Assembly (NCBI RefSeq): GCF_900106045.1
Contig: NZ_LT629802.1
Coordinates: forward strand, 5,642,001 to 5,706,000
DNA length: 64,000 nt
Reading direction: 5' to 3'
Source of the DNA: Pseudomonas mucidolens
Lineage (GTDB): Bacteria; Pseudomonadota; Gammaproteobacteria; Pseudomonadales; Pseudomonadaceae
Shown here: in pieces, positions 63,952 through 64,000 of the stretch
Position numbering within the stretch: the stretch's first letter is position 1
Layout: each line of letters opens with the position of its first letter
Made by a program: the position numbers and the translations under genes
The notes under the pieces: model-generated
Told to the model about the DNA's origin: nothing
The model's database searches: none
What the model saw: the letters and a program-made list of their open reading frames with translations, nothing else

Positions 63952-64000
63952 GGGTCACCGCAAAAGCCACTGTTTAGCGGTGTCCATTCAGGAAAAACCA
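63952..64000. other. End of window, noncoding
   Basis: 49 bases after doeX; a short possible hairpin (CACCGC...GCGGTG, 63957-63982) but no T-run, so no firm call. Confidence 0.4.

Overview
The window reads as chromosome of a Pseudomonas of the fluorescens group. The evidence is gene order and protein type rather than a database search: the end of the alpha operon (rpsM-rpsK-rpsD-rpoA-rplQ), katA-ftnA-uvrA-MFS-ssb, the nrdR-rib-nusB-thiL operon, xseB-ispA-dxs, a zinc-starvation ABC operon next to an oprG-type porin, and several REP/REPIN repeats. Almost every core gene is intact and of normal length. The core is GC-rich (58% G+C in a hand-counted line, 42001-42060).

Layout. 1-2930: ribosomal proteins and RNA polymerase alpha. 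3124-10193: catalase, heme-less ferritin, UvrA, a YajR-like MFS carrier and SSB. 10294-15490: an accessory metabolic locus made of a LysR regulator, a DAACS-type dicarboxylate symporter, an exported argininosuccinate-lyase-like enzyme and an OprD-type porin. 15758-17103: Tam methyltransferase and a cysteine hydrolase. 17412-23448: an envelope/lipid block (DUF3182, alpha/beta hydrolase, YbhN-like, ClsB, YbhP-like phosphatase, RmlD-like protein) ending in the stub of a lost epimerase gene (23441-23530).

23531-32697 is the clearest foreign-looking segment. It is AT-rich (37% G+C in line 31681-31740) and is bordered on the left by a MITE-like composite repeat. It carries three tandem beta-propeller, lectin-like paralogues, a serine alpha/beta hydrolase with a GxSxG motif, and three helical proteins. 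Two of the helical proteins are paralogues resembling subunit A of XaxAB/YaxAB binary pore-forming toxins, and the third is a possible partner B subunit. I propose this as a contact- or lysis-released toxin island; the assignment is by motif and context only.

32930-36926: oprG with a candidate ANR site, then a Zur-type operon (DUF2796, ABC ATPase, permease, DUF3299). 37012-39554: small proteins, CnoX, a methyltransferase and a YbaY-like lipoprotein. 39693-47881: riboflavin/thiamine operon. RibBA there has a dead GTP-cyclohydrolase half, and a separate ribA at 46051 supplies that activity; btuF follows. 48041-53217: btuB, dxs, ispA, xseB. 53532-54164: YcaC-like hydrolase. 54320-63951: an ectoine/hydroxyectoine uptake and catabolism cluster (ehuA-D, enuR, eutB, eutC, doeA, doeB, doeX), running out of the window before the expected transaminase and dehydrogenase genes.

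No tRNA, rRNA, CRISPR array, integrase or transposase gene was seen. Many long open frames antisense to GC-rich genes are codon-bias shadows and are left out.
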